The notes under the pieces are model-generated. The model worked only from the letters and a program-made list of their open reading frames with translations. It made no database searches and was not told where the DNA came from. Below, piece after piece: positions 41,245 through 51,225 of a stretch of DNA of 64,000 bases (the first letter of the stretch is position 1; each line of letters begins with the position of its first letter). The translations under genes were made by a program, and so were the position numbers. Source of the stretch: Bradyrhizobium sp. 195 (lineage in GTDB: Bacteria > Pseudomonadota > Alphaproteobacteria > Rhizobiales > Xanthobacteraceae); NCBI RefSeq assembly GCF_023101665.1, contig NZ_CP082161.1, positions 3,162,001-3,226,000 of the forward strand, read 5' to 3'.

Positions 41245-44200
41245 TCAGCCGTTGTCTGACAGACCACTCTTGCGCGGCAGCACGATTCTGAATTCGGTAA
41301 ACTTGCCGGGCTCGGTCGCGACGTCGATCGTGCCGCCATGCTGCTTCACCACGATGTCGTGGCTCATCGACAGTCCGAGCCCGGTGCCTTCGCCGGCCGG
41401 CTTGGTGGTGAAGAACGGATTGAACATCTTCTCCTTCACCTCGTCCGGGATGCCCGTGCCGTTGTCGCGAATGCGGATCTCGATGTGATCGCCGCGGTCG
41501 CGGGTCGCGGCGGTCACGACCGGCGCGTAACCGGCCGCCTCGTTCTCTGCCTTGCGCTTGGCCACGGCATGGAATCCGTTCGAGATCAGGTTCAGCAACA
41601 CCCGGGTGATCTCTTGAGGGAACACATCGGCCGAGCCTGCAGCCGGATCGAGGTCGCGTTCGAGCGTCACGTCGAACTGCGGCTTCTCGGCGCGCGCGCC
41701 GTGATAGGCGAGGTTGAGGCTCTCCTCGACCAGCGCGTTGATGTCGCTCAGGCGATGCTCGCCGCCGCCCTCGCGCGAATGCAACAGCATGTTCTTGACG
41801 ATGGAATCGGCGCGCCGTCCGTGCTGCACGATTTTTTCGAGATTGTCCTTCAGAAGTCCCGTGAGCTCGTCGACTTCGCCGCGGATATCGTCCGCAAGGA
41901 CGGCGGGTGCGAGCACCTCGTTCAGCTCGTCGGTCAATTCGGCGGAGAGCGACGCAAAATTGTTGACGAAGTTGAGCGGGTTCTTGATCTCATGCGCGAT
42001 GCCGGCGGTGAGCTGGCCGAGCGAGGCCAGCTTTTCGGTCTGGACCAGCCGGTCCTGCGCTGCGCGCAAGTTCTCGAGCGAGGCGGCGAGCTCACGCGTG
42101 CGGGCCTGCACCTCGTCGAAGAGGCGCACATTCTCGATCGCGATGACGGCTTGGTCGGCGAAGCTGGTCACGAGTTCGATCTGCTTTTCGCTGAACGGCC
42201 GGATTGCGCGACGTGCGAGAACAATAGCGCCAACCGTGCTGCCCTCGCGCAGTAAGGGCACACCGAGGAAGCTACGCGGATTGCCGCTCAATTCCTGGCC
42301 TTCAAAGAAGTAATCGGGGTCTTCGAGCACGTCGGTGACATGGACCACCTTGTCCCCGAGCAAAGTCCGGCCCGTGATCGTGCGCCTGTCCGGCCGGACC
42401 GGGAGATCTCTTATATATTCGACGAATTTGGTCGGGAAGCCGTAGGAGCCCGCCCGGAAATAGGTGCTGCCGGTCTTGCGGGTAATCGCCGCCATATCGG
42501 CTTCGCATAGTCGCGCCGCCGATTCGACCAGCGTATCGAGCACAGCCTGCAAGTCGAACGCCGAGCGGCTGATAACCTTGAGCACGTCGGCAGTCGCCGT
42601 CTGCTGCTGCAGTGACTCGGTCAAATTCTCGGTGCGCTGACGCAATTCGCTGAGCAGCCGCGCGTTCTCGATGGCGATCACGGCTTGCGCCGCGAACTGG
42701 TTCAGCAAGGTGATCTGCTTCTTCGAGAAGGGTCGGTTCTCCTGCCTGAAGATCATGACGTTGCCGACCATGCGCTCGTCCTGGAGCAACGGCACAGCGA
42801 GCAGACAGCGCGCGCCGCCGAGATCGACCAGCGCCCGACGGTTCGGCTCTCCGCTGCGATAGGCGTCCGACTCCAGAAGGTCGACCATTTCGACGAACGG
42901 TTCGCCCCTCAACAGGCGCGCGGGCGCGGTGGCCGGACCATAGTTGAGGGGCGCCCTGCGCCGGAATTCATCGTAGGCGGGGGGCAGACCGTAAGTGGCG
43001 GCTGTGTGGAACTGCGTGCCATCGTAGGTGTTGAGCACGCCGAAACTGGCACCGCAGAGCTGCATTGCCTTGCTGAGCATCGCCTCGAACACCGGCTTGA
43101 GATCGCCGGCCGATCGGCTGATGACGCTGAGCACCTCCGATGTCGCGGTCTGCTGCTCCAGTGACTCGGTAAGCTCCCGCGTGCGGTCCTGGACCTCGTT
43201 GAACAGGCGCGTGTTCTCGACCGCGATCACGGCCTGGTCGGCGAAGGTCTTGAGCAGGTTGATCGCCTTGTCCGGGAAGCGACCGGGCTCCGGCCGCGTC
43301 ACGCCGATGGTGCCGATCGCAACGCCGTCACGCAGCATCGGCACCACGAGGATGCTGCGATAGCCTCGCGTCCGCGCCAGCTCCTTCATGGCGTCCGTGA
43401 GGTCTGGCTCGTTCTGCATGTCGCTGCGGAAGGCATATTCCCCGCTCGTCGCCACCCGGCTGTGGATGCCTGACGACGACAACGGCGCCGGGAATGAGCT
43501 AAGCAGATCGGCGTTGCCGGCCTCATTGTCGGTGGTGAAGGCCGCCAGATGCAGCATGCCATCGATGACGCGCGTGACGGCGGAGGAGTGTCCGCCGACC
43601 AAGGCCTTGGCGCTGTCGGAGATCGCCTGGAACACCGGCGTCACATCCGCGGGCGAGGCCGCGATCACCTTGAGGATGTCGGCGGTCGCAGTCTGGCGTT
43701 CCAGCGCTTCCCTGGTGGCGTTGAACAGGCTGACATTCTTGATCGCGATCACCGCCTGGTCGGCGAAGGTCTGCAGCAGCCGCACGTGATGATCGCCGAA
43801 CGCGCCGGTCGCGCGTCGCGTCGCGATGATGATGCCGAGGGCCTCGCCCTCGCTCATCAGCGGCGTGAACAGCATGCTGCGATAGCCGCGCGCACGCGCG
43901 ATATCGCGCGCCGCCGGCTCGAGCTCGGTGTCTGGCAATTGCGCCGCCGCGCCATCGGCCACCAGCGGGTAGGGCGGGAATTGCGCGAACGGCACCGGAA
44001 AGGAGGCCTGGAGCACGCGATCGCCGGCCGGATCGGTCGGCGTGAATGCGGCGAGGTGCGCGGCGCCGTCGACATAACGCAGCACCGCCGTGGAAAAGCC
44101 GCCGATCAGCCGGTTGGCGTTGGCGGCGATGGCGTCGAACACCGGCTGCACGTCCGAGGGCGAGGCCGCCATCACCTTCAGGATATCGGCGGTGGCGGTC

Positions 44201-44823
44201 TGGCGCTCGAGAGCTTCGCGCGTCTCGTTGAACAGGCGTGCATTCTCGATCGCGATCACGGCCTGGTCGGCAAAGGTCTGGAGCAGCTGCACGAGGTCGG
44301 GCGCGAATGCGCCCGGCTCGGCGCGCGTGACGCTGATCATGCCGACCGGCGTGCCCCGGTTCATCAGCGGCATGAACAGCACGCTGCGGAAGCCGCGCAG
44401 GCGCGCCAGCTCGCGGTTCAGCTGTGGGACGTCATCGGCTTCGCTGTCGGGAAACTGGATGGTCTCGCCGCCCCGCACCAGGGCAAAGGTCGGGAAATCC
44501 GCAATCTTGCGCGGGAACGAGGCCTCGAGCCCTTGGTCCGCCTCCGGGCTGGTCGGCGTGAACGCCACGAGGTGCAGCTCGTCGCGGATGAATTGAAGCA
44601 CGGTGGCGGAGAAGCCGTCGAGCAGGCGCTTGGAGCTGGATGCAATCGCCGCGAAGACCGGCCGGGCATCGGAGGGCGATGCCGCGATATTGCGCAGGAT
44701 CTCGGCGCTCGCGCTCTGGCGATCCCGCGCAATCGCCAGCTCGCTGCGCAGCTGCGCAGTCTCGGCTGCAGCCGACTGCAATCGGCGCTCGAGTTCCTCG
44801 ATTTCGTTGGAAGGGGGCGTCAT
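41245..44823 (-). CDS. Sensor histidine kinase with five GAF domains
   Basis: 1192 residues without membrane helices, so a cytoplasmic sensor. Five GAF modules follow each other from about residue 40 to 925; most are preceded by a repeated linker ([17 protein letters not shown] or [16 protein letters not shown]), which shows growth by duplication. A coiled coil leads to the dimerisation domain with phosphorylated His944 ([12 protein letters not shown]), then the HATPase with N box [13 protein letters not shown]1 DNGTGI and G2 GTGLGL. No receiver domain, and no response regulator gene next to it. The first three GAF modules are close to each other; the last two are of another type. I chose the ATG at 44823 over a GTG at 44859. 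Confidence 0.9.
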   Translation of the reverse strand: MTPPSNEIEELERRLQSAAAETAQLRSELAIARDRQSASAEILRNIAASPSDARPVFAAIASSSKRLLDGFSATVLQFIRDELHLVAFTPTSPEADQGLEASFPRKIADFPTFALVRGGETIQFPDSEADDVPQLNRELARLRGFRSVLFMPLMNRGTPVGMISVTRAEPGAFAPDLVQLLQTFADQAVIAIENARLFNETREALERQTATADILKVMAASPSDVQPVFDAIAANANRLIGGFSTAVLRYVDGAAHLAAFTPTDPAGDRVLQASFPVPFAQFPPYPLVADGAAAQLPDTELEPAARDIARARGYRSMLFTPLMSEGEALGIIIATRRATGAFGDHHVRLLQTFADQAVIAIKNVSLFNATREALERQTATADILKVIAASPADVTPVFQAISDSAKALVGGHSSAVTRVIDGMLHLAAFTTDNEAGNADLLSSFPAPLSSSGIHSRVATSGEYAFRSDMQNEPDLTDAMKELARTRGYRSILVVPMLRDGVAIGTIGVTRPEPGRFPDKAINLLKTFADQAVIAVENTRLFNEVQDRTRELTESLEQQTATSEVLSVISRSAGDLKPVFEAMLSKAMQLCGASFGVLNTYDGTQFHTAATYGLPPAYDEFRRRAPLNYGPATAPARLLRGEPFVEMVDLLESDAYRSGEPNRRALVDLGGARCLLAVPLLQDERMVGNVMIFRQENRPFSKKQITLLNQFAAQAVIAIENARLLSELRQRTENLTESLQQQTATADVLKVISRSAFDLQAVLDTLVESAARLCEADMAAITRKTGSTYFRAGSYGFPTKFVEYIRDLPVRPDRRTITGRTLLGDKVVHVTDVLEDPDYFFEGQELSGNPRSFLGVPLLREGSTVGAIVLARRAIRPFSEKQIELVTSFADQAVIAIENVRLFDEVQARTRELAASLENLRAAQDRLVQTEKLASLGQLTAGIAHEIKNPLNFVNNFASLSAELTDELNEVLAPAVLADDIRGEVDELTGLLKDNLEKIVQHGRRADSIVKNMLLHSREGGGEHRLSDINALVEESLNLAYHGARAEKPQFDVTLERDLDPAAGSADVFPQEITRVLLNLISNGFHAVAKRKAENEAAGYAPVVTAATRDRGDHIEIRIRDNGTGIPDEVKEKMFNPFFTTKPAGEGTGLGLSMSHDIVVKQHGGTIDVATEPGKFTEFRIVLPRKSGLSDNG

Positions 44824-44931
44824 TCCTGATCCGGCTTGATGCCGCGACAGGCGCGGCACCGGGCCGGATTATCACATCTTCTGCGGCCGGAGCCAGCCGT
44901 CCGCGGCCGTGTCGCTGAGGCCCGGCCCGTC

Positions 44932-46566
44932 TCACGTCCCCGGCCGCGACACCTCGGTCTCCTTGCTGGTGATGAACTCCAGCAGCACCGGGACGCCTTC
45001 TTTCGTCTTCTGGATGCCGCGTTTGATCGCGGGGACAATGTCCTCCGGCCTCAACACCCGCTCGCCATAGCCGCCGAAGGCGCGCGCCATTGCGGCATAG
45101 TCGCCGGAAATGTCGGTCGAGCGATATTTTTCGGTCGAGACCGGCATCACCTTCAGCTCGATCGCCATCGAGAAATTGTTCAGCAGGATCGACATGATCG
45201 GGATGCGCTCGCGCACCGCGGTCTCGAAATCCATGCCCGTAAAGCCGATCGCCGCATCGCCCCAGACATTGATGCAGAGCTTGTCGGGCTTTGCGAGCTT
45301 GGCGCCCATCGCAAGGCCGAGGCCGTAGCCGAGCTGCGTCGTCTTGCCCCAGCCGAGATAGGTGAGGGGTTTGACCGACTTCCAGAACGGCGAAAGCTGG
45401 TCGCGCGGACTGCCGGCATCATGCGTGATGATGGTGTTCTCGATGTCGACGGTGTGCTGCAAATCCCAGAGCACGCGATAGGGGCTGAGCGGCGCATCGT
45501 TGCTGGTGAGTTTTGGCATCCATTTCGCCAGCCATTCCTTGTGCGAGGCCGCGATCTCGGCGGCGACGGCGGAAGCATCGCGATCCGCGGTGACGGTCTT
45601 GCCGATCTCCTCCAGCAGCGCGTCGAGCACGAGGCCGGCGTCACCGACGAGGCCGATCTTGGCCTCCACGTCCTTGTTGAGATGATTGGGATCGAGCGTG
45701 GAATGGATGATGGTCTTGCCCTTCGGCATCGCGATGCCGAAGTTTGTTTCAGTGAACGAGCAGCCGATGCCGAAGATGACGTCGGCTTCGCTCAGAAACT
45801 TCGGCACCGCGCGCGGCACTGCAAGGCCGCCCGAGCCGAGCGAGAGCGGATGCGTTTCCGGGAACGACGATTTGCCCCCTAAGCTGGTGGTGACAGGGAT
45901 CGCCAGCCGCTCCGCGAGCCGCTTCAGTTGCGGCCAGGCCTGCGCGTAATGCACGCCCTGGCCGGCATAGATCACAGGTCGTTTCGCGTTCACGAGCAGA
46001 TTAGCTGCTTCCTTCACGTGAACCGGGTCGGCGCCGTAGCGGGTGCGCAGCACCGGCGTGTAGTCGAGCGGCTCCGGCACCTCCTCGTTCCACATGTCGG
46101 AGGGGATTTCGACGATCACGGGACCACCGCGGCCGTTCTTCAATTTCGTGAAGGCGCGGCGGAAGATGTTGGCGACTTCCGCGGCGAGGATGATCGGCTC
46201 CGACGATTTCGCGAACGGCTTCATCGCCTCGCTGGAATTGAAGTTCGGCTCGATATGCGCAAGCCGGCGCTGATAGCCCATCGGCAGCACCAGCACCGGC
46301 ACGGATTCGCCAAAGCACTGCGCAACGCCGCCCATCGCATTCTCGGCGCCCGGCCCATGCTGCATGCAGAACGCGCCGATGCTGCGGCCCGACGTCACCC
46401 GCGAAATCGCATCCGCCATGTGGATGCCGACGCGCTCCTGCCGCACCATCACGGGCCGGATCTCGGCCTTGGCCGCATGCTCGATCAGGTGGTTGACCGG
46501 ATAGCCGCAGAGGATCTCGATTCCCTCGCGCCTCATGATTTCCGCAATGGCGGTGCCGAGCTTCAT
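44932..46566 (-). CDS. ThDP-dependent enzyme, acetolactate synthase-like
   Basis: 544 residues with the three-domain layout of the POX/AHAS superfamily. The ThDP-activating Glu44 is in VRQERVGIHMADA; the central domain has the YAGQGVHYAQAW segment; the C-terminal PP domain has GDAAIGFTGMDFETA and NNFSMAI for Mg-ThDP. The family includes acetolactate synthases, benzoylformate decarboxylases and oxalyl-CoA decarboxylases; the substrate cannot be chosen from motifs. The gene stands alone: no small AHAS subunit is nearby. The ATG at 46566 starts directly at the conserved region. Confidence 0.88.
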   Translation of the reverse strand: MKLGTAIAEIMRREGIEILCGYPVNHLIEHAAKAEIRPVMVRQERVGIHMADAISRVTSGRSIGAFCMQHGPGAENAMGGVAQCFGESVPVLVLPMGYQRRLAHIEPNFNSSEAMKPFAKSSEPIILAAEVANIFRRAFTKLKNGRGGPVIVEIPSDMWNEEVPEPLDYTPVLRTRYGADPVHVKEAANLLVNAKRPVIYAGQGVHYAQAWPQLKRLAERLAIPVTTSLGGKSSFPETHPLSLGSGGLAVPRAVPKFLSEADVIFGIGCSFTETNFGIAMPKGKTIIHSTLDPNHLNKDVEAKIGLVGDAGLVLDALLEEIGKTVTADRDASAVAAEIAASHKEWLAKWMPKLTSNDAPLSPYRVLWDLQHTVDIENTIITHDAGSPRDQLSPFWKSVKPLTYLGWGKTTQLGYGLGLAMGAKLAKPDKLCINVWGDAAIGFTGMDFETAVRERIPIMSILLNNFSMAIELKVMPVSTEKYRSTDISGDYAAMARAFGGYGERVLRPEDIVPAIKRGIQKTKEGVPVLLEFITSKETEVSRPGT

Positions 46567-46683
46567 GGCGTCTCTCTCCTCGAGGCTTGGCCGGTTGGTC
46601 CGGCGATTGGGGAGAGAGGATCAGGAAATGCCGGGTGGGTAAAGCGTGGGCAGGCGACAGTCAGCTATGCAGCGGATTGCTAT

Positions 46684-46766
46684 AGCTCGGATCGAGCGCG
46701 GCGTAGTCCGGGATAACCGCATCCGCTGGAGTTGCTCCCCGGATTTCGCCTCGCGCCATCCGGGCG
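46684..46766. repeat. REP-like inverted repeat
   Basis: Two diverged copies, in opposite orientation, of a unit of about 30 bp: left 46684-46713 (CTCGGATCGAG...AGTCCGGG) and right 46737-46766 (CCCGGATTTCG...CATCCGGGC). The unit looks like the palindromic intergenic repeats common in Bradyrhizobium and Rhodopseudomonas. It lies between the 3' end of the small exported protein gene and the ThDP enzyme promoter. Confidence 0.6.
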
Positions 46767-46775
46767 AAGAGCCTG

Positions 46776-47168
46776 CTATTTGCAATTTCGGCAGATCGTC
46801 AGTTTGCGCTTCAACGCCTCGTCCTCCTGGTCGAGGCTGCCTGCTTCTGGATAGGAGCTGGAGTCCCTTTTGGCGCGGGATCTCACAGGCGGTGTCACCT
46901 GACTTGGGGTGTCAGTGTCGTCCGCGGCGCTGAAGCCATCGTAATCGGCCGCCGAATTCGGTGCCGGCTGACCGACGACCGATGGTGACGCCTCTCTGCC
47001 GGAGGCCGCCGGCGGAATCCTGGAGTTCTTGGTGTTCGCGCGCGGCGGCGAGGCAGTTTGCGGAACCAGCGAAACCGGCGGCGCGACCGAAGTCTGCCCG
47101 CTCGCGCTGTCCTGCGACCAGACGCCGATCAACATGAGGCCGAGAGCCAAGAGCGTCACGCTTCTCAT
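46776..47168 (-). CDS. Small exported protein, Pro/Ser rich
   Basis: 130 residues. N-terminal signal peptide (MRSVTLLALGLMLIGVWS) followed by low-complexity Pro/Ser/Ala sequence without a fold I recognise. It ends in a charged helix and CRNCK, a CxxC at the very C-terminus that could bind a metal or form a disulfide. I chose the ATG at 47168 because AAGGA is 6 bases upstream; an ATG two codons earlier lacks spacing. Unknown function. Confidence 0.6.
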   Translation of the reverse strand: MRSVTLLALGLMLIGVWSQDSASGQTSVAPPVSLVPQTASPPRANTKNSRIPPAASGREASPSVVGQPAPNSAADYDGFSAADDTDTPSQVTPPVRSRAKRDSSSYPEAGSLDQEDEALKRKLTICRNCK

Positions 47169-47347
47169 CCGCATCCTTCAAGCTGCTCTTGTTCATCGAT
47201 TGACCGCATCGCTCGTCGATGCGGCGCTGTGTTGAAGGATATCAGGACTCGCATCGACGTCAAAGCCCGCGCAAATGGGAGGGCCGTCGCGCGAAAGGAG
47301 CGCTTTTCCGCCGTCACGCCGCGCTTCAGACACTCGCGACCGCCGGC

Positions 47348-50101
47348 TCAGACAAGCGTGCCCGCGTGCAAGCTCGCATGAGCGAGCAACGACTGGATCA
47401 CGACGTTGTCGCCGGGCCCTCCGTCCAGCACGTCGACGCCGCCGCCGCCGATCAGCACGTCGTCGCCGAGCCCGCCGAGCAGCGTGTCGTTGCCCGCGCT
47501 GCCGATGAGCACGTCGTCACCGGCGCCGCCGTCGAAGAGAAGGTGCGGCCCGCCCGGGCCGACGCCCGACGCCTCGATCACGTCGTCGCCGCCGAGGCCG
47601 TTGATGGTGATGGTGTCGTTGAAGTCGAAGTTCTCGATCACGACCTGGCTGGCCAGGCCGTCGATCACCAGCGCGCCGTTGCTGTTGAGCGACAGCGTGA
47701 TGACGTCGTCGCCCCCGGTGCCGTTGATTGTGATGTTGTCGACCGCGCCGTCGCCGCCCGCGGTGCCGGGGACGGCGCCGAGATCGATCTTCACCTGCGT
47801 CACGTCGGTGCCGCTCATGTCACCGATGATGATCTTGTCGGCGCCGCCGCGGGCATTGAACGCAATCGTCTCGACACCGTGCGTGTCCATCGTGATGGCG
47901 GCGACGTCGCGCGTCAGCTCGGCGCGCGCGCCGTTCGCGAAGATATTGATGGTTTCGGCGATATTGGCGCCGTTGAACAGCAGGGTGTCGCTGCCGGCCT
48001 GGCCCTCGACCGTGTCGTTGTCGTCGCCCGGATTCCAGACGAAGGTGTCGTTCCCCGCGCCCATCAGCGCGACGTCGTTGCCGTCGCCGCCGGTGATCAG
48101 GTCGTCACCCTGACTGCCGCGGACGGTGTCGTTGCCGATTCCGCCGTTGATCGTCAGTTGCAGCACGCCGGCAGCGAGCCCGCTCGCGTCGATGACGTCG
48201 TCGCCGCCGAGGCCATTGAGCGTCAGCTGATCGGCCCCGTCCATGGAGGTCAGGTGGGTGGCCGCATGCAGGCCGAATACCGTCACGCCGCCGGCATTGC
48301 CGCTGACGCCGAAGGCGTCGGCGCCCTGGGTGGCATCGGTTGCGACGGTATCGACGGCGCCGTCAGGCGTTCCGGTCGAACCGCCGAGGTCGATGTTCAC
48401 CCGCGTCACGTCCGTCCCGGTCAGGTCGCCCACGGTGATATGGTCGGCGCCGCCCAAGGCGTGGACATCGACATGCTCGACGCCGTGCAGGTCCATGGTG
48501 ATGTTGCCGACGTCGCGCGTCAGCAGGGCGCGATCGCCGTTCGCCACAACGGCGGTGGTCTCGGCAATGCTGGCGCCGAAAAACCGCAGCGTGTCGACGC
48601 CGGCGCCGCCCTCGACGGTGTCGCTACCGTCGCCGGGATTCCATTGGAAGACATCCGTGCCGGCACCCAGCAGGGCGGTGTCGTTGCCCTGGTTGCCGTC
48701 GATGAAATCATTGCCGTGGCCGCCGATCAGCGTGTCGCTGCCGGCGCTGCCGAGGATCGTATCGTTGCCGGCGCCGCCGTCGATCGTCAGGTGCACGAGT
48801 CCGGCCGCAAGCGCGGCCGCCGAGATGGTGTCGTTGCCGCCGAGGCCTTCGATGAGGAGCGCATCGTTCGCGCCTTCCGCATTGATGACGGTTACGGCGG
48901 CCGGTAACCCTGCGACCGCAACCGAGGTGCCCGAGCCGGACACCTCAATCGCGTTGGCACCGTTCGTGCCCACCAGCGTCACCGTGTCGGCCGCACCGTC
49001 ACCGGCGCCGGCTGATCCGAGATCTATATTGACCTGCCTGACATCGGTTCCGGCCAGGTTGTTGACGACGATGTTGTCGCTGCCGCCATGCGCGTTGATG
49101 GTGATGGTCTCGATGCTGTCGAGGTCCATCGTGATGGCGCCGACGTTGCGGGCGAGCTGCGTCCGTCCGCCATTGGCGGCGGAAAGGGTGATGTCCTCGC
49201 CGATGTTCGAGCCGTTGAACAGCAATGTGTCGGTTCCGGCCTGTCCGTCCACCTTGTCGCTGCCGTCGCCCGGGTCCCACTGAAAGGTATCGTTGCCGGC
49301 GCCCAGCAGGGCGGTGTCGTTGCCCTGGTTGCCGTCGATGAAATCGTTGCCCTCGCCGCCCAGCAGGCGGTCCGCGCCATTGCCGCCGAGGATCGTGTCG
49401 TTGCCGGCGCCACCGTCGATCGTCAGCGTGATCAGCGCGGCGAGATTGCCGGCGGCGGTGATGACGTCGTCGCCGCCCCCGGCATTGACCACGAGGTTTT
49501 CGGTGGTGCCGATGTCCAGGAAGAACGGTGCCGGATCGGCGCGGTCGAAGCGCACGCGCGAGCCATTGGCCGTGATGGCGAAGGTCTCGCCGCCATTGCC
49601 GCCGTTCACCTCGGCGGTGTCGATGCCTTCGCCGCCTTCCATCAGGTCGCTGTCGTCGCCGGGATTCCAGATCATGCGGTCGTTGCCGGCCTCGCCGAAC
49701 ATCTGGTCGTTGCCGTCGCCGCCTGTGAGCACGTCGTTGCCGGAGCCACCGAACAGCAGGTCGTTGCCGCCCTTGCCGAGCAGCGTGTCGTTGCCGGACT
49801 GGCCGAACAGCATGTCGCCGCCGGATCCTCCGGTCAGCCTATCGTTGCCGGCGCCGCCGAACAGGTTCGCCGCAGGCATCGCGCCGTTGCTCTCGTCGAT
49901 CGTGATGATGTCGTTGCCGTCCTGGCCGAAGGTCTGGATCAACTTGGTGTTGACGATCGTGGCGGGGCCGCCTTTGACCGCGACCGCGCCGCCGTTGACG
50001 ACGATCGTCCCGGCTGCATTGCGGCCCAACGTGACCGCGTTGTTGTTGCCGTTGCCAAGGACGGTAAGGATTCCGGCGGAAAAATTCGCTGTGACAGCCA
50101 T
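47348..50101 (-). CDS. RTX-like calcium-binding repeat protein
   Basis: 917 residues made almost entirely of beta-roll nonapeptides (GGxGxDxLx), e.g. GGAGNDRLTGGSGGDML. After an about 110-residue glycine-rich start, three long modules of about 205-212 residues follow, each with a GNQGNDTALLGAGNDTF-like block, a beta-helix-like spacer (DITLSAANGGRTQLAR) and an INIDLG-type segment, then a final repeat block. No signal peptide; such proteins usually leave by a type I system using a C-terminal signal, and no type I genes are nearby. No enzymatic domain is visible. Start at the ATG 50101, where the glycine-rich sequence begins. A surface or matrix role is likely. Confidence 0.85.
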   Translation of the reverse strand: MAVTANFSAGILTVLGNGNNNAVTLGRNAAGTIVVNGGAVAVKGGPATIVNTKLIQTFGQDGNDIITIDESNGAMPAANLFGGAGNDRLTGGSGGDMLFGQSGNDTLLGKGGNDLLFGGSGNDVLTGGDGNDQMFGEAGNDRMIWNPGDDSDLMEGGEGIDTAEVNGGNGGETFAITANGSRVRFDRADPAPFFLDIGTTENLVVNAGGGDDVITAAGNLAALITLTIDGGAGNDTILGGNGADRLLGGEGNDFIDGNQGNDTALLGAGNDTFQWDPGDGSDKVDGQAGTDTLLFNGSNIGEDITLSAANGGRTQLARNVGAITMDLDSIETITINAHGGSDNIVVNNLAGTDVRQVNIDLGSAGAGDGAADTVTLVGTNGANAIEVSGSGTSVAVAGLPAAVTVINAEGANDALLIEGLGGNDTISAAALAAGLVHLTIDGGAGNDTILGSAGSDTLIGGHGNDFIDGNQGNDTALLGAGTDVFQWNPGDGSDTVEGGAGVDTLRFFGASIAETTAVVANGDRALLTRDVGNITMDLHGVEHVDVHALGGADHITVGDLTGTDVTRVNIDLGGSTGTPDGAVDTVATDATQGADAFGVSGNAGGVTVFGLHAATHLTSMDGADQLTLNGLGGDDVIDASGLAAGVLQLTINGGIGNDTVRGSQGDDLITGGDGNDVALMGAGNDTFVWNPGDDNDTVEGQAGSDTLLFNGANIAETINIFANGARAELTRDVAAITMDTHGVETIAFNARGGADKIIIGDMSGTDVTQVKIDLGAVPGTAGGDGAVDNITINGTGGDDVITLSLNSNGALVIDGLASQVVIENFDFNDTITINGLGGDDVIEASGVGPGGPHLLFDGGAGDDVLIGSAGNDTLLGGLGDDVLIGGGGVDVLDGGPGDNVVIQSLLAHASLHAGTLV
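48666..49345. repeat. Internal DNA repeat of the RTX-like gene (636-bp period)
   Basis: A 44-bp stretch at 48666-48709 is identical to 49302-49345, 636 bp apart, which equals 212 codons. It lies in the GNQGNDTALL region of two modules. Identity at the DNA level, where the protein allows silent change, points to recent duplication or gene conversion. Confidence 0.75.
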
Positions 50102-50349
50102 GTGTGCTTCTCGCTTGACGTGATCGAAATAGGCCGTGCGGCGGGATCGTGACGCTTTTCGCGATGCCGGGGCGAACGGCAGACGATCTCGTCTGTAGGC
50201 CCGGATGGCAGTTCCAGCTTGGCTGAAGTCTTCGGACGGGCTCCTGTTTTTCTTGAGAGCCGCTTGATTTTCGGGACGGGCAGGGCGAAACGGCAGTTCA
50301 CGCAGCCGTGTTTCGCTGCGGCTCGGCCTGCTGCCTACTAAGCGTTGTG
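50102..50349. other. Upstream region of the RTX-like gene
   Basis: No gene is supported. The frame of the RTX-like gene stays open across this stretch but reads Arg-rich and unlike the protein, so it is taken as 5' untranslated or promoter DNA. No clear promoter could be picked. Confidence 0.5.
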
Positions 50350-50978
50350 TTGCCCGACGGGCAAAACACGCCAGCGCTGGGTCGATAGCCCGTCGCAAAA
50401 ATATTCGAATTTACAGAAGTTCGGTTTTGCCGTACAAGCCGAGACATCCCGCCCGCCACAAGGGGCGTTTCGCGATCGTCACGGGACGCGGGCCGGGATG
50501 CGGTGGCCGCGACGGCGTCGGCGCGCGATGTGGCTGCAGGGCGGGGAAACCCGTGAGCAGCGACAGGCGCGATACGACACGGCGCTGACAGCGTCCTTCG
50601 TTCGGCTCCGACGGCGAGCGCACGCCAGCCGTCGGGAATGCGGATGGGGATGTGCGCGGACGGAGAAGTCGTGTGGTCCTGACGCCCGGGGTCTGTGCGT
50701 CAAGCCTCGCGGAGATGTGGCGGCCAACCGGTGCGCGCATCGATCATCCGCAAGGCGACGGGGGCAATAGTGCATCGCTCCCCGAGGAGAGCACGAAGGA
50801 CACCGTGAAAACCATCGCGCAGGGAAGGCCGGGAACGTTCCGGCGTCACCTGTCGTCCACCCCGTGCGCGTTTACTCGCACACGCGGGACTTCGGGTGCC
50901 AGCCGGCGCCCGGCCTTCCCTGCGCCCTTGCTTTCGAAGAGGGCGGAAGAAGACAGCAAAGCTCGGGCAAAACACGCC
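50350..50978. repeat. Putative dispersed intergenic element bounded by 15-bp direct repeats
   Basis: The 15-mer CGGGCAAAACACGCC occurs at 50358-50372 and again at 50964-50978, enclosing about 600 bp. The left copy is part of a perfect hairpin TTGCCCG-A-CGGGCAA (50350-50364). Open frames inside are Arg/Gly/Ala rich in all directions and not protein-like. The sequence resembles noncoding elements that I recall between genes of Bradyrhizobium and relatives, often misannotated as hypothetical proteins. That recognition is from memory and needs a genome search. Confidence 0.5.
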
Positions 50979-51020
50979 GCGAGAAGGTGAAGGTTTGTCC
51001 GCAGATGAACATGCGAACCG

Positions 51021-51040
51021 TGAGAGCTCGGCGTCTCTCA
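51021..51040. terminator. Stem-loop downstream of the Flp pilin gene
   Basis: TGAGAG (51021) and CTCTCA (51035) form a 6-bp stem with an 8-base loop, just past the stop of the leftward pilin gene; a GGCC-N6-GGCC stem lies closer to it. There is no T-run, so termination is only a suggestion. Confidence 0.3.
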
Positions 51041-51060
51041 GGATGGCCGCATCCGGCCGG

Positions 51061-51225
51061 TTACTTCACCGCGGCGTCGATCGAATTGAACTTGTTGTTG
51101 AGCAGTGCGCCGCCCGTGCTGTTCACGATAGTGACGATCGCGAGCGCGATCCCCGCGGCAATCAGGCCGTACTCGATCGCGGTTGCAGCATTCTCATCGG
51201 CAAGGAACGACCTAAGCAAACGCAT
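51061..51225 (-). CDS. Flp/Fap-type pilin
   Basis: 54 residues, the size and sequence of type IVb Flp pilins: a short charged leader (MRLLRSFLADENA), then ATAIEYGLIAAGIALAI, the hydrophobic helix with the conserved Glu-Tyr. The residue before the predicted cleavage site is Ala (NA/ATAIEY) instead of the usual Gly. The ATG at 51225 is preceded by AGGAG at good spacing; an earlier ATG at 51270 is not needed. The protein would assemble into a tight-adherence pilus, but no cpa/tad assembly genes are in the window. Confidence 0.9.
   Translation of the reverse strand: MRLLRSFLADENAATAIEYGLIAAGIALAIVTIVNSTGGALLNNKFNSIDAAVK

Noticed and set aside
47400..49900. Regularly spaced repeats resembling a CRISPR array
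   Set aside because: They are in-frame GGxGxDxLx coding repeats of the RTX-like protein, with no constant repeat-spacer structure and no cas genes.
47219..50152. Long plus-strand open frames
   Set aside because: Antisense to the RTX-like gene; their repeats mirror the beta-roll repeats of the real gene.
50345..50990. Several short open frames in the intergenic element
   Set aside because: All are Arg/Gly/Ala-rich frames of the kind produced by the noncoding GC-rich repeat; no ribosome site or domain.
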